Assembly: GCA_031291325.1 (NCBI GenBank)
Contig: JARLJG010000066.1
Location: 28,208-92,207 of the forward strand
Length of the DNA stretch: 64,000 nucleotides
From: Burkholderiaceae bacterium
GTDB taxonomy: Bacteria > Pseudomonadota > Gammaproteobacteria > Burkholderiales > Burkholderiaceae_D
Direction of reading: 5' to 3'
Of this stretch, positions 43,824 through 52,231 are shown piece by piece. Both the position numbers and the translations under genes were made by a program. The notes beneath the pieces were generated by a model. That model was not told the origin of the DNA and ran no database searches. It saw only the letters and a program-made list of their open reading frames with translations. Numbering within the stretch: the first letter of the stretch is position 1; every line of letters begins with the position of its first letter.

Positions 43824-45173
43824 TCATGCAAAGGTGTCTACCAGGCCCAAGCCGGCACTGGTCGACATCGCGCCGGTCGTCGAGATTGCCGTTTCGGATG
43901 CGCTTACCGTATTGCCGGATCGGCCGGAACTGCCGGAGCCTTGCTGGGCCGACCCATTTTGCTGCTGCGCGGAGCCGGAATTGATGGAAGCCTGGCCCAA
44001 TTGTATACCGGCGTCGCCGAGCATTTCGCGTAATCTGGGCAGCGCGGATTCCAACGCTTGGCGCACCTCGGGTTGGGCTGCCGAGAAGGTGACGGTGGCA
44101 TGCGAATTGGTGACGTTGAGGACTACCTGCATCGGCCCCAAGTCGGGCGGATTCAAGGTCAGGGAGGCACTTTGCTGGCCGCCGGCGGCCATCCACACAA
44201 CCTTTTGCCCGACCGCTTGATCCCAGCCGCTTGCGCCGACGCGCGGCGTGAGCGTTTCGCCCGGATTGATTGGCGGTGCTTGCGTAGATGCTATCGCTTG
44301 TTGCGTCAGTGCCGTTGCGGCCGGCGTGGTTTGCGCCGCCTGCTCGATTTTCAGCGCATTCGTGTCGAGCGTGGCCAAACCGGCCTGGATATTTTTTTCG
44401 GCGCTGGCGGCAAGGTCGAGCGAACTTGCGGCGGACGCAGCGGCTTGCAGCGCGGACACGCTTTGCTTGTCGGTTTGCGATACGAGATTCGTGCTGTCGA
44501 CGGCAGTGGCGTGCGCCGTCGATGTGCTTGTCCGTTCGGTAATGCCGAGATTCTTCAGCGTGGAAGCGGTAGTCTGCGCCGAACCGTCGCTTGCCTGCGC
44601 GTCGCTGGCCGCGTTAGCAGCACTATCAGTGGCAGACGCGACGACTTGGGCAGCCTGCGCCTGGGCCGCAAGGCCGGTTGCGCCGCCAACCAGCGACACG
44701 CCGGAAATTGCATCATTTGTTGTGGCGGGAGCGGAACCTTTTGAGTCGGTTACGGTTTGTTGAACATTGGTTACCAATGCAAGCAGTTGCGCCGACGCGT
44801 TGCTTGCCGTGCTGGCGTCGGGATTTGCCGATGCGGTCGAAGGCGTGCCGGAAGCCTGGCTCGACGTATCGCTGGATTTGTTTTTGCTGGTCTTGCCGGT
44901 GCCCGTGCCGGACGAGGTGGGAGTCGTCGGTGTCGTCGAAGTCGAAGTCGAAGTCGGAGTAGAAGTCGGAGTTGAAGTTGAAGTTGACGCGGGCGTGCTT
45001 GCCGAATTGCCGTTTGCGTTGCCAGGCGTGGCGTTGGCGTCGTTTCGACTATTGACCTCTTGCGACAACACTTGGCCGAAGGAATGATCGGAGGAAGAGC
45101 CGTTCCCGACCTTGTTCGCCGCAGCGCTGCTATTGGCTACATTACTCACGTTGATGATCGGTGCTGTGCTCAT
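43824..45173 (-). CDS. fliK: Flagellar hook-length control protein FliK
   Basis: FliK measures hook length and triggers the FlhB switch. The ATG at 45173 (MSTAPIINVSN) gives 449 residues and follows fliJ by 29 bp. The N-terminal two-thirds are Ser/Thr/Ala-rich and probably extended, including a low-complexity TSTSTPTS stretch from a hexanucleotide repeat. The C-terminal Flg_hook domain reads GWDQAVGQKVVWMAAGG...ASLTLNPPDLGPMQVVLNV, the classic FliK signature. A second FliK-like gene lies at 52212. Confidence 0.94.
   Translation of the reverse strand: MSTAPIINVSNVANSSAAANKVGNGSSSDHSFGQVLSQEVNSRNDANATPGNANGNSASTPASTSTSTPTSTPTSTSTSTTPTTPTSSGTGTGKTSKNKSSDTSSQASGTPSTASANPDASTASNASAQLLALVTNVQQTVTDSKGSAPATTNDAISGVSLVGGATGLAAQAQAAQVVASATDSAANAASDAQASDGSAQTTASTLKNLGITERTSTSTAHATAVDSTNLVSQTDKQSVSALQAAASAASSLDLAASAEKNIQAGLATLDTNALKIEQAAQTTPAATALTQQAIASTQAPPINPGETLTPRVGASGWDQAVGQKVVWMAAGGQQSASLTLNPPDLGPMQVVLNVTNSHATVTFSAAQPEVRQALESALPRLREMLGDAGIQLGQASINSGSAQQQNGSAQQGSGSSGRSGNTVSASETAISTTGAMSTSAGLGLVDTFA
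44935..44987. repeat. Hexanucleotide tandem repeat within fliK
   Basis: About eight imperfect units of GTCGAA/GTCGGA/GTTGAA on the plus strand, encoding alternating Ser and Thr in the FliK ruler region. Unit changes keep the frame, so copy-number change would alter protein length rather than switch it off. Confidence 0.75.
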
Positions 45174-45202
45174 GGATTCCGCCGTCTTGTCAGGTTCGAT
45201 CG

Positions 45203-45646
45203 CTAAAAACGCTTGAATTGCCCTTGTCGCGCCGCGTGTTCGTCGTTCAGTTTCTGGTCGCGCTGATTGTCGCGCTTCTGTTCTGCTTTCACCGCCCGGT
45301 TTGCCAGCGTGTCGAACGACATCCGTTTGCGTTCGCTGGCTTGCCAAACGCCTTTTTCCTGCGCCACACCGTTTTCTGCTTCCTTGACCAACTGCAGCTG
45401 TCCATCGATTGCGGCATCGAGCTTGTCGATAAAGGCCTGAAAATTCCGATAATGCATCGGCGACAGCCCTTGCGCCATCTTCGCCTGCAAACGCGCCGAG
45501 TAGTCGGCACGATACTGTTGCAATAACGCAAGTTTCTTCTCGGCCTTATCCGTTGCGCGAATGGCATTGCCCAGCCTTTTCGCGGCTTCGTCGGTGGCGG
45601 AAGTTGCCAGTTCGATCAGCGTTTCCAGTGCAGATGGTGTGGCCAT
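45203..45646 (-). CDS. fliJ: Flagellar export chaperone FliJ
   Basis: FliJ is the coiled-coil stalk of the FliHI export ATPase and helps chaperone cycling. The 147-residue protein is almost wholly helical and rich in Lys, Glu and Gln (TDKAEKKLALLQQYRADYSARLQAK, LQLVKEAENGVAQEKGVWQ). FliJ proteins are poorly conserved, but length, coiled-coil character and position between fliI and fliK fix the call. It starts 35 bp after fliI. Confidence 0.92.
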   Translation of the reverse strand: MATPSALETLIELATSATDEAAKRLGNAIRATDKAEKKLALLQQYRADYSARLQAKMAQGLSPMHYRNFQAFIDKLDAAIDGQLQLVKEAENGVAQEKGVWQASERKRMSFDTLANRAVKAEQKRDNQRDQKLNDEHAARQGQFKRF

Positions 45647-45681
45647 ATTGGTAAATTATAAGATTGGAGAGTTCAATTCAA

Positions 45682-47091
45682 TCACTGGAACAACGCAGTA
45701 AGTTGCCCCAAGCTCTCTTGAATGCCGGCCTGTTCATTGATGCCTTGCTGCAAAAATGATTCAATTTTTGCTCGCATCTTGATAGCTTCGTCCAACACCG
45801 GATCGGTGCCGGCGCTATAGGCGCCGACGTTGATCAAATCGCGGCTGCGCTCGTAGCGCGAAAACAATTGCTTGAGCCGGCGGGTAAGGGCCAAATGTTC
45901 TGGGCTGACTATGCTATGCATGGCCCGGCTGATCGACTGTTCGATATCGATCGCCGGATAATGGCCGCTGTCGGCCAGTGCGCGATTCAATACGATGTGG
46001 CCATCCAGAATGGCGCGCGCGGCGTCTGCAATCGGGTCTTGTTGATCGTCGCCTTCGGTCAATACCGTATAGAACGCGGTAATCGAACCGCCGCCTTCCT
46101 TGCCGTTGCCGGCCCGTTCCACCAGGATCGGCAATTTGGCGAAGACCGACGGCGGGTAGCCCTTGGTCGCCGGCGGCTCGCCGATGGCTAGTGCAATCTC
46201 GCGTTGCGCCATCGCGTAGCGGGTTAGCGAATCCATGATGAGCAAGACGTTCTTGCCTTGGTCGCGGAAGAATTCGGCGATGGTGGTCGCGTAGGCGGCG
46301 CCTTGCAAGCGCATCAACGGCGGCGTGTCGGCAGGCGCTGCGACCACCACTGCGCGGCTCAAGCCGACCGTGCCGAGAATTTGTTCGATGAATTCCTTGA
46401 CTTCGCGACCGCGCTCGCCGATCAATCCGACCACGATGACATCGGCGCTGGTGTAACGCGCCATCATTCCGAGCAACACGCTTTTGCCGACCCCGGAGCC
46501 GGCAAACAAGCCCATGCGCTGCCCGCGCCCAACGGTCAGCATGCTATTGATCGCGCGCACGCCGACGTCGAGGATGTCGACAATCGGCGCGCGTGCCAGC
46601 GGATTGGCGGCGCGCACGTTAAGCGGCGCCGCATGCGATGCGTTCAACGGCCCCAGGTTGTCGAGCGGTTTGCCGCTGCCGTCGAGCACTCGTCCCAGCA
46701 GTTCGTAGCCGACCGGCAGGTGCCGCGCGCGGTCGCTGGGGCGGCGGCGCGGATGCTCGACCGAGCCGGGGCGCGGCAGGGTTTGCGCGGCTTCGACCGG
46801 GAACACGCGGGTGCCGGGCAGCACGCCCTCGACATCGCTTTGCGGCATCAGGAACAGGCGGTCGTTTTCAAATCCGACCACTTCGGCCTCGATGCGGGCG
46901 CCGCTGGGAAGCGGAACCGTGCAGGCCGCGCCGACCGCTAATTTCAAGCCGACCGCTTCCATCACCAGGCCGGTCACGCGCGTGACGCGACCGGAGACCT
47001 GCATCGGCTCGCTGAGGGAAAGCACGGCGCTGCAATCGCGCAAGTACGCTTGCCAGCGCATGCTGCCCGAGGCTGACGCTGACGCACTCAT
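45682..47091 (-). CDS. fliI: Flagellar export ATPase FliI
   Basis: FliI is the F1-like hexameric ATPase that feeds export. The ATG at 47091 ([14 protein letters not shown]) overlaps the fliH stop codon and gives 469 residues; the track start is 45 codons too early, inside fliH. The Walker A is [14 protein letters not shown], with [13 protein letters not shown], Walker [21 protein letters not shown] and the [18 protein letters not shown] segment typical of type III ATPases. All catalytic motifs look intact. Confidence 0.97.
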   Translation of the reverse strand: MSASASASGSMRWQAYLRDCSAVLSLSEPMQVSGRVTRVTGLVMEAVGLKLAVGAACTVPLPSGARIEAEVVGFENDRLFLMPQSDVEGVLPGTRVFPVEAAQTLPRPGSVEHPRRRPSDRARHLPVGYELLGRVLDGSGKPLDNLGPLNASHAAPLNVRAANPLARAPIVDILDVGVRAINSMLTVGRGQRMGLFAGSGVGKSVLLGMMARYTSADVIVVGLIGERGREVKEFIEQILGTVGLSRAVVVAAPADTPPLMRLQGAAYATTIAEFFRDQGKNVLLIMDSLTRYAMAQREIALAIGEPPATKGYPPSVFAKLPILVERAGNGKEGGGSITAFYTVLTEGDDQQDPIADAARAILDGHIVLNRALADSGHYPAIDIEQSISRAMHSIVSPEHLALTRRLKQLFSRYERSRDLINVGAYSAGTDPVLDEAIKMRAKIESFLQQGINEQAGIQESLGQLTALFQ

Positions 47092-47756
47092 AGCCAGCTC
47101 GATTCCTTGCCCAGGTCGGCGGCGATGCGCTCCCAGCGATTGCCGGTGGTCGCGTCGATTTGATTGCTGGCGGTTTCGATGCGGCAGCCGCCGCGCTCGA
47201 GCCGCACATCTTCCGCGATGCGCCAACCGGCCTTGGTCAATTCGTCCGCCATATGTTCTTTGACCAAGGTGGCGTCGTCCGGGTGCAAGAAGAGTAGCGC
47301 CGGTTGTTGCAGGCCCGGCAAATAGCGCACCGCTTCGCCGACAATCGGCAACACCAGTTCCGGCTTGACCGTCAATGCGGTTTTCAACATCGCCTTGGCG
47401 ATGTCCAGCGCCAGGGTTAGCAAGTCTTCTGCGATGACTTCATTGGCGCGCGCCACATCCGCGCCGAACGAATCGGCAAGCTGGCGCAATCGCTGCAATT
47501 CCGCCGCCGCCTGCGCCCGGCCTTCAACCAGTCCGGCCTTGTGTCCTTCGGCGACGCCGTCGGCATGTCCTTGCCGGCGCGCCTCTTCCCGGATCAGCGC
47601 CAATTCTTCGTTGAGCTTGGCAATGGCCTCGGTCGATGGAGGCGGCGGCGCAGCAGGTTGCGGCGGCGGTTGCTGCGATGGCCGATTGTCGCCGAAAGAA
47701 GCCAGTTCCCAGCGCTGATAGGCAGTCTGCCGCTCTTTGGGAAGCACGTCAGACAT
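47088..47756 (-). CDS. fliH: Flagellar export ATPase regulator FliH
   Basis: FliH binds FliI and docks it to FliN in the C-ring. The 222-residue protein has a Pro/Gln-rich N-terminus with the family's short W-containing segment ([11 protein letters not shown]). A long Glu/Ala/Arg helix includes [25 protein letters not shown] with GxxxG repeats. The C-terminal domain resembles the V/F-type ATPase peripheral stalk. It overlaps fliG by 8 bp and fliI by 4 bp. Confidence 0.94.
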   Translation of the reverse strand: MSDVLPKERQTAYQRWELASFGDNRPSQQPPPQPAAPPPPSTEAIAKLNEELALIREEARRQGHADGVAEGHKAGLVEGRAQAAAELQRLRQLADSFGADVARANEVIAEDLLTLALDIAKAMLKTALTVKPELVLPIVGEAVRYLPGLQQPALLFLHPDDATLVKEHMADELTKAGWRIAEDVRLERGGCRIETASNQIDATTGNRWERIAADLGKESSWL

Positions 47757-48744
47757 AAGCGTCGTCGCCCTTGGCGCCTAGCATGATCTGTCCTTCGTCG
47801 GCCAGGCGACGCACGATTTGCAGGATTTCCTTTTGCTGCGCCTCGACTTCGGACAGGCGCACGGGGCCTTTCGATTCGAGGTCTTCGCGCATCATTTCGG
47901 CCGCGCGTTGCGACATGTTCTTGAAGATTTTGTCGCGCAAATCCTGATTTGCGCCTTTGAGCGCGACAATCAGCGATTCCGACTGCACTTCGCGCAGCAT
48001 GACCTGGATGCCACGGTCGTCGATGTCCATGATATTGTCGAAGACGAACATCTCGTCCATGATCTTTTGCGCCATGTCGGCATCGTAATTCTTCAAGTTC
48101 GCCATCACCGACGCTTCGCTTTCGCCGGAGAGGAAGTTGAGGATTTCGGCTGCCGCGCGCACCCCGCCCATCGGCTTTTTCTTGAGGTTTTCGTTGCCGG
48201 TCAGCAGCTTGGTCAACACTTCGTTCAGCTCGCGCAAGGCGGTCGGCTGCACGCCGTCGAGCGTGGCGATGCGCAGCACGACATCGTTGCGCAGACGCTC
48301 GGAAAAATGATCCAGCACTTCGCAGGCGTGGTAGCGCTCCAGGTGGACCAGGATGGTGGCGATGATTTGCGGATGTTCGTTGCGCACCAGGTCGGCGACC
48401 GATTGCGCATCCATCCATTTCAGGCTTTCGATGCCGCTGGCGTCGCGCGTGCCCAGAATCCGGTTGAGCAGCGAGGCGGCCTTGTCTTCGCCCAGGGCCT
48501 TGGTCAATACGGAACGGATGTATTCGTCGGAATCGACTCCCAACGACGTGTTTTGATCGGTTTCGGTGCGAAACTCTTCCAGTACGGCGACCAGTTCTTC
48601 ACTCTGGATCGCCTTCATCGTCGACATCGCCGCACCCAGCTTTTGCACTTCGCGCGGTCCCAGATATTTCATGACCTCGGCGGCTTCTTCCTCGCCGAGC
48701 GCGAGCATCAGGATTGCTCCCTTTTGTACCCCAGCATCACTCAT
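47749..48744 (-). CDS. fliG: Flagellar motor switch protein FliG
   Basis: FliG is the C-ring protein that contacts the stators. The 331-residue protein has the N-terminal MS-ring-binding domain (KGAILMLALGEEEAAEVMKYLGPREVQKLG), the middle domain with NEHPQIIATILVHLE (the EHPQ motif), and the C-terminal torque helix (VFDNIMDIDDRGIQVMLREVQSESLIVALKG). The charged torque residues are present. It overlaps fliF and fliH by 8 bp each. Confidence 0.97.
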   Translation of the reverse strand: MSDAGVQKGAILMLALGEEEAAEVMKYLGPREVQKLGAAMSTMKAIQSEELVAVLEEFRTETDQNTSLGVDSDEYIRSVLTKALGEDKAASLLNRILGTRDASGIESLKWMDAQSVADLVRNEHPQIIATILVHLERYHACEVLDHFSERLRNDVVLRIATLDGVQPTALRELNEVLTKLLTGNENLKKKPMGGVRAAAEILNFLSGESEASVMANLKNYDADMAQKIMDEMFVFDNIMDIDDRGIQVMLREVQSESLIVALKGANQDLRDKIFKNMSQRAAEMMREDLESKGPVRLSEVEAQQKEILQIVRRLADEGQIMLGAKGDDAYV

Positions 48745-50398
48745 TGGCGCCTCCTACCCACGCTTTGACGATGTTGGCAACGACTTTCGGGTCTTGCCGC
48801 GCCAATTCCTTGGCGGCGTCGAGATTGTCCTGGTACGTGCGCACCGCGTTGCCCATCGGCTCCACCTCGTGTTGCGTCGACAAATCGACGATCGCATCTT
48901 CGTCGCCTTCCTCTCCCACGTGTTCGTGCTCAGCCGTCGGATCGATGCTTTTCTTCAGCTTGTTGATCATCGGACGAACAAAAGTACGATAAAACCAAAA
49001 GGCAACGATGATATATAAAAGCCACTTTCCGTATTCTTTCGCCAACTCGATCATGTCATCCGGGCGCTTCCAAATCGGAATCGGTTCCGCGATGCTGTCC
49101 GGGCCGGCAAAGGCGCTGTTGACGACGTTCAAGGTGTCGCCGCGATCCTTGTTGTAACCCATCGCTTCCTTGACCAAATTGGTGATCTGGGTCTTTTCGT
49201 CGTCGCTCAAGGGCCGCACCGTCACTTTACCCGCTTTATCGATTTCGTGTTTGTAATTGACCACCACCGCCACCGACAGACGTTTGAGGCCGCCCATCGG
49301 CTGTTGCATATAGCGGATGGTTTTGTCGACTTCATAATTGACGGTGCTGTCCTTGTGCGTATTGCCTGCGGACGATGGGGCAGGTGCGGCGGCGGCAGGC
49401 GCTGCGTTGATTGGCGCGGTGGCCGGCGCCGGCGGTTGATTGGTCAGGGCGCCGGGAATGCCGGTCGCGTTGTTCGGCGAACCGCCGGCGGTTTCGCTGG
49501 TTTGCAGGCTGCGCACTGCGGCCTCGTTCGGCGGTTGGTTCGGTTTGTAGGTTTCTGCAGCCTGTTCGGTATGCGAGAAATCGACGTCGGCGGTGGCTTC
49601 CGCACGAACATTGTTGGCGCCGACGATAGGCACAATGATGGATTCGACGCGCGTGGCAATGTTGTGTTGTAATTCTTGCACGTATTTCAACTGCGCGGGA
49701 TCGAGTCCATTGGTTCCCGCCATTTTCTCGGAACTGGACAGCAAATCGCCGGCCTGGTCGACCACGGTCACGTTTTTTGCCGACAAATCGGGAACGCTGC
49801 TGGCGACCAGGTGAACGATGGCACTGACTTGTTGTTCATCCAGCGAGCGGCCGGGGCTGAGGTTGAGTAGCACCGAGGCGGTCGGCTTTTGCTGTTCGCG
49901 CATGAAGACCGACGCCTTGGGCAAGGCCAGGTGAACCCTGGCTGCCTGCACGGCGGCCAGGGATTGAATCGAACTGGCGAGTTCACCCTCCAGCGCGCGC
50001 TGGTAGTTGACCTGCTCCAGGAATTGCGACACCCCGAGCTTCTGGTTCTCCATGATCTCGAAGCCGACATTGCCGCCCTTGGGCAAGCCTTGCGACGCCA
50101 GTTTCAAACGGGCGTCGTAGACTTGATTGGCCGGCACCAAGATCGCACCGCCGCCTTCGGCGAATTTGTACGGAATATTCAGTTGCTGCAAGGAAGCGAC
50201 GATGGCCCCGCCATCGCGGTCGGAGAAATTGGAAAACAAGACGCGGTATTCCGGCTGCTGCGTCCATAGCCAGCCAGCGACGATCAACCCCAGCGCCGCA
50301 GCGATGCCCAGAGAGAGCAAAACATTGCGGCCAGCCGGGGACTGGACGAATCCCGCAATGCCTGGTGGCGGCGCGACTGCTTCACCTGCTACTGCCAT
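48737..50398 (-). CDS. fliF: Flagellar MS-ring protein FliF
   Basis: FliF forms the MS-ring on which the flagellum is built. The ATG at 50398 (MAVAGEAVAPPPG), with GGGGAGAAG upstream, gives 553 residues. The first membrane helix (VLLSLGIAAALGLIVAGWLW) is followed by the ring-building motifs (YRVLFSNFSDRDGGAIVASL, GNVGFEIMENQKLGVSQFLEQVNYQRALEGEL) and the second helix (YGKWLLYIIVAFWFYRTFV). The FliG-binding C-terminus (DPKVVANIVKAWVG) is also clear. Confidence 0.97.
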   Translation of the reverse strand: MAVAGEAVAPPPGIAGFVQSPAGRNVLLSLGIAAALGLIVAGWLWTQQPEYRVLFSNFSDRDGGAIVASLQQLNIPYKFAEGGGAILVPANQVYDARLKLASQGLPKGGNVGFEIMENQKLGVSQFLEQVNYQRALEGELASSIQSLAAVQAARVHLALPKASVFMREQQKPTASVLLNLSPGRSLDEQQVSAIVHLVASSVPDLSAKNVTVVDQAGDLLSSSEKMAGTNGLDPAQLKYVQELQHNIATRVESIIVPIVGANNVRAEATADVDFSHTEQAAETYKPNQPPNEAAVRSLQTSETAGGSPNNATGIPGALTNQPPAPATAPINAAPAAAAPAPSSAGNTHKDSTVNYEVDKTIRYMQQPMGGLKRLSVAVVVNYKHEIDKAGKVTVRPLSDDEKTQITNLVKEAMGYNKDRGDTLNVVNSAFAGPDSIAEPIPIWKRPDDMIELAKEYGKWLLYIIVAFWFYRTFVRPMINKLKKSIDPTAEHEHVGEEGDEDAIVDLSTQHEVEPMGNAVRTYQDNLDAAKELARQDPKVVANIVKAWVGGANE

Positions 50399-50523
50399 GA
50401 TGCTTCTCCCCAACTGCTGCGATCAAGAATACTCTTGTTGTACACGTGTGTCCTCATTCATTTGATTCCAAGAGCGACCGTCCATTTATTCTTTCTGCAT
50501 GATGGGCGCGTGCGCAAGCCCGC

Positions 50524-50557
50524 ACTGGTCGGTTCTATGACAGGATTTTCGACCAGT
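50524..50557. promoter_or_regulatory. Dyad ACTGGTCG-N18-CGACCAGT in the fliF-fliE divergent region
   Basis: Perfect 8-bp inverted half-sites lie 18 bp apart in the 290-bp space between the divergent fliF and fliE genes. It could be an operator, for FlhDC or another regulator. No consensus was matched, and no other feature is clear in the gap. Confidence 0.35.
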
Positions 50558-50688
50558 CGGGGAAAATCAATCATTGGAAAAGAGCAATCTTTTCAGTGTT
50601 AATCGACGCGAGACATTGCACTCGACGTGATAACGTGGCGCAGTATAAGGGCGGATTGTCGCTGCAATGGCAGATTTTAGAGGTCAGC

Positions 50689-51036
50689 ATGAATACTATC
50701 GGCGGAATCGACACCAGCAAAATCCAGGCGATGGTGCAGCAATTGAAAGCGGTGGCGGCGCAAACGCAAGCGACCGCTGCACCTGCCGTGGCCGGCGAAG
50801 AGTCTGCCGCGCCGGTCGACTTTGGCGCTGTGTTGAAAGCGTCGCTTGATAAGGTCAATGATACGCAACAAGCAGCCGATGCATTGAGCGACCGATTCAT
50901 GAAAGGCGACGACTCGGTCAACTTGTCCGAAGTGATGATCGCCGGACAAAAAGCCAACATCGCGCTGCAGGCGACCATACAGGTGAGAACAAAACTGGTC
51001 GCAGCCTATAACGACATCATGAATATGCAGGTATAA
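50689..51036 (+). CDS. fliE: Flagellar MS-ring/rod junction protein FliE
   Basis: FliE links the MS-ring to the rod and is the first exported protein. The ATG at 50689 (MNTIGGIDTSKIQAMVQQL) gives 115 residues, near the family norm; the track start at 50596 adds an unlikely extension. The C-terminal part FGAVLKASLDKVNDTQQAADALSDRFMKGDDSVNLSEVMIAGQKANIALQ is typical FliE. It is a single gene divergent from fliF. Confidence 0.95.
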   Translation: MNTIGGIDTSKIQAMVQQLKAVAAQTQATAAPAVAGEESAAPVDFGAVLKASLDKVNDTQQAADALSDRFMKGDDSVNLSEVMIAGQKANIALQATIQVRTKLVAAYNDIMNMQV

Positions 51037-51054
51037 AACGGGCTGCCCGGTTTT
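51035..51054. terminator. Hairpin between fliE and convergent ycgR
   Basis: AAAACGGGC-T-GCCCGGTTTT directly after the fliE stop codon: a short GC stem with A- and T-rich flanks, so it could work in both directions. The loop is very small, making the strength uncertain. Confidence 0.5.
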
Positions 51055-51112
51055 CGCAAGAGTCAATTCGGCATGCGCGCCTGGAAAATGGCAAAATTTT
51101 CAAGGACAAGCC

Positions 51113-51877
51113 CTAACGGAAGCCGGTTGCTTTCGCGTTTTGTTCGCGCTCCATTTTGGTAATATAGCGCTGCACCGCATTCATCATCGATTTTGGCAAA
51201 TCGATAAATAGGCAGCCCAGCCTGCGGATCGATTTCCCGTTTGCCAAAGTAATTTCTTGCGCGTTGCGTATCTGCAGTGTGGCGACCACCAGGGTTCCAC
51301 CGGGCAGGTCGATGCGGCAATCTTTGTAGATGCGACCGACGGTCGGATCGAGCTGCTTTTTCTCGTCGACCATTGCGATGCCGCCACCGCTGACGTTTTG
51401 CAGAGTCAGCACAACCGTGGTTGATCCGTCGCCATCCTCGCGCGGCACGGTAATCGCACAGCGAACCGGGTTGGTGACCGGCGTGAGGACCCGATAAAAC
51501 TCGCGGCGCTGCAAACGTATCAAGCTTGCAGGTATGGTAAAACTGAATGCCGGCAGGTTTTCAAAAATGCAAGACTCGATTTTGGTGACGAAAAATAGAA
51601 TGCGAATATGCTCCAGCAGGGTTTCAAAGGAGATATTGTCGCTTTGCAGTATGCGTTGATTTTGCAGCGGGGAAGGCGCGCAGTCGATAATCACGACCCC
51701 GTTCGGCTCGTCGATTTTCAGAATAGAGGTGACAACCGACTCCGTCCCGCCGTTGATGATCATTCTGACGAGTTGATTGCGTTCCCCGATACTACGAAGC
51801 AGGGCGACAATCTCCTTGCGCGAATAGACTTGGTAGGGGCCTAGGTCTTCGACTCCGAAATTTGAATTGAAAGTCAT
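51113..51877 (-). CDS. ycgR: YcgR-like c-di-GMP-responsive flagellar brake (PilZ domain)
   Basis: YcgR-type proteins bind c-di-GMP and slow the motor by contacting stator or switch proteins. The 254-residue protein has an N-terminal YcgR domain and a C-terminal PilZ domain. The c-di-GMP motifs are present: an arginine cluster, RLQRREFYRV, and NVSGGGIAMVD, matching RxxxR and D/NxSxxG. It lies next to the flagellar secretion genes fhlB and fliK2. Its job may relate to the two stator sets encoded elsewhere in the window. Confidence 0.92.
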   Translation of the reverse strand: MTFNSNFGVEDLGPYQVYSRKEIVALLRSIGERNQLVRMIINGGTESVVTSILKIDEPNGVVIIDCAPSPLQNQRILQSDNISFETLLEHIRILFFVTKIESCIFENLPAFSFTIPASLIRLQRREFYRVLTPVTNPVRCAITVPREDGDGSTTVVLTLQNVSGGGIAMVDEKKQLDPTVGRIYKDCRIDLPGGTLVVATLQIRNAQEITLANGKSIRRLGCLFIDLPKSMMNAVQRYITKMEREQNAKATGFR

Positions 51878-51937
51878 GGGTGCATGCGGTTGAACTCACT
51901 GCACCATTTTACACATAAGTTTGCGGATATGACTATT

Positions 51938-52231
51938 CTATCCTGCTGTTTTGGCTTGAAACTCGGTTTCCCCGGACTCGACGCGGTACAGCCAGGCCAG
52001 CAATTCGGCGACCGCGCGATATAATGCCGGCGGAATTTTTGCGTCCAGGTCGACCTGCATCAAGAGCGCGACCAACTCCTTCGATTCATGCACGAAAACC
52101 CCGTGTTCCTTGGCGCGCGAAATGATCTCTTCGGCGATCAAACCGCGCCCCTTGGCGACCACCTTGGGCGCCAATTCGCCGGTCTTGTAGGCGAGGGCAA
52201 CCGCGCTTTGCTTAGGATTGGGCTGCTTCAT
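51938..52231 (-). CDS. FlhB C-terminal domain homologue FhlB
   Basis: A 97-residue protein resembling only the cytoplasmic domain of FlhB: AVALAYKTGELAPKVVAKGRGLIAEEIISRAKEHGVFVHESKELVALL aligns with FlhB's VALQYADGS...PRVVAKGADAVAARIRELAAEHNVPLLEAP. The self-cleavage motif NPTH is absent; the equivalent region reads NPKQSAVAL. Known FhlB proteins can partly replace the FlhB C-terminal domain in export. It overlaps the fliK-like gene by 20 bp, and that pair suggests a second substrate-switch module. Confidence 0.9.
   Translation of the reverse strand: MKQPNPKQSAVALAYKTGELAPKVVAKGRGLIAEEIISRAKEHGVFVHESKELVALLMQVDLDAKIPPALYRAVAELLAWLYRVESGETEFQAKTAG

Noticed and set aside
44935-44987. fliK hexanucleotide repeat as an on/off phase-variation switch
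   Set aside because: Units are multiples of three, so slippage would not shift the frame. Only length variation is plausible.
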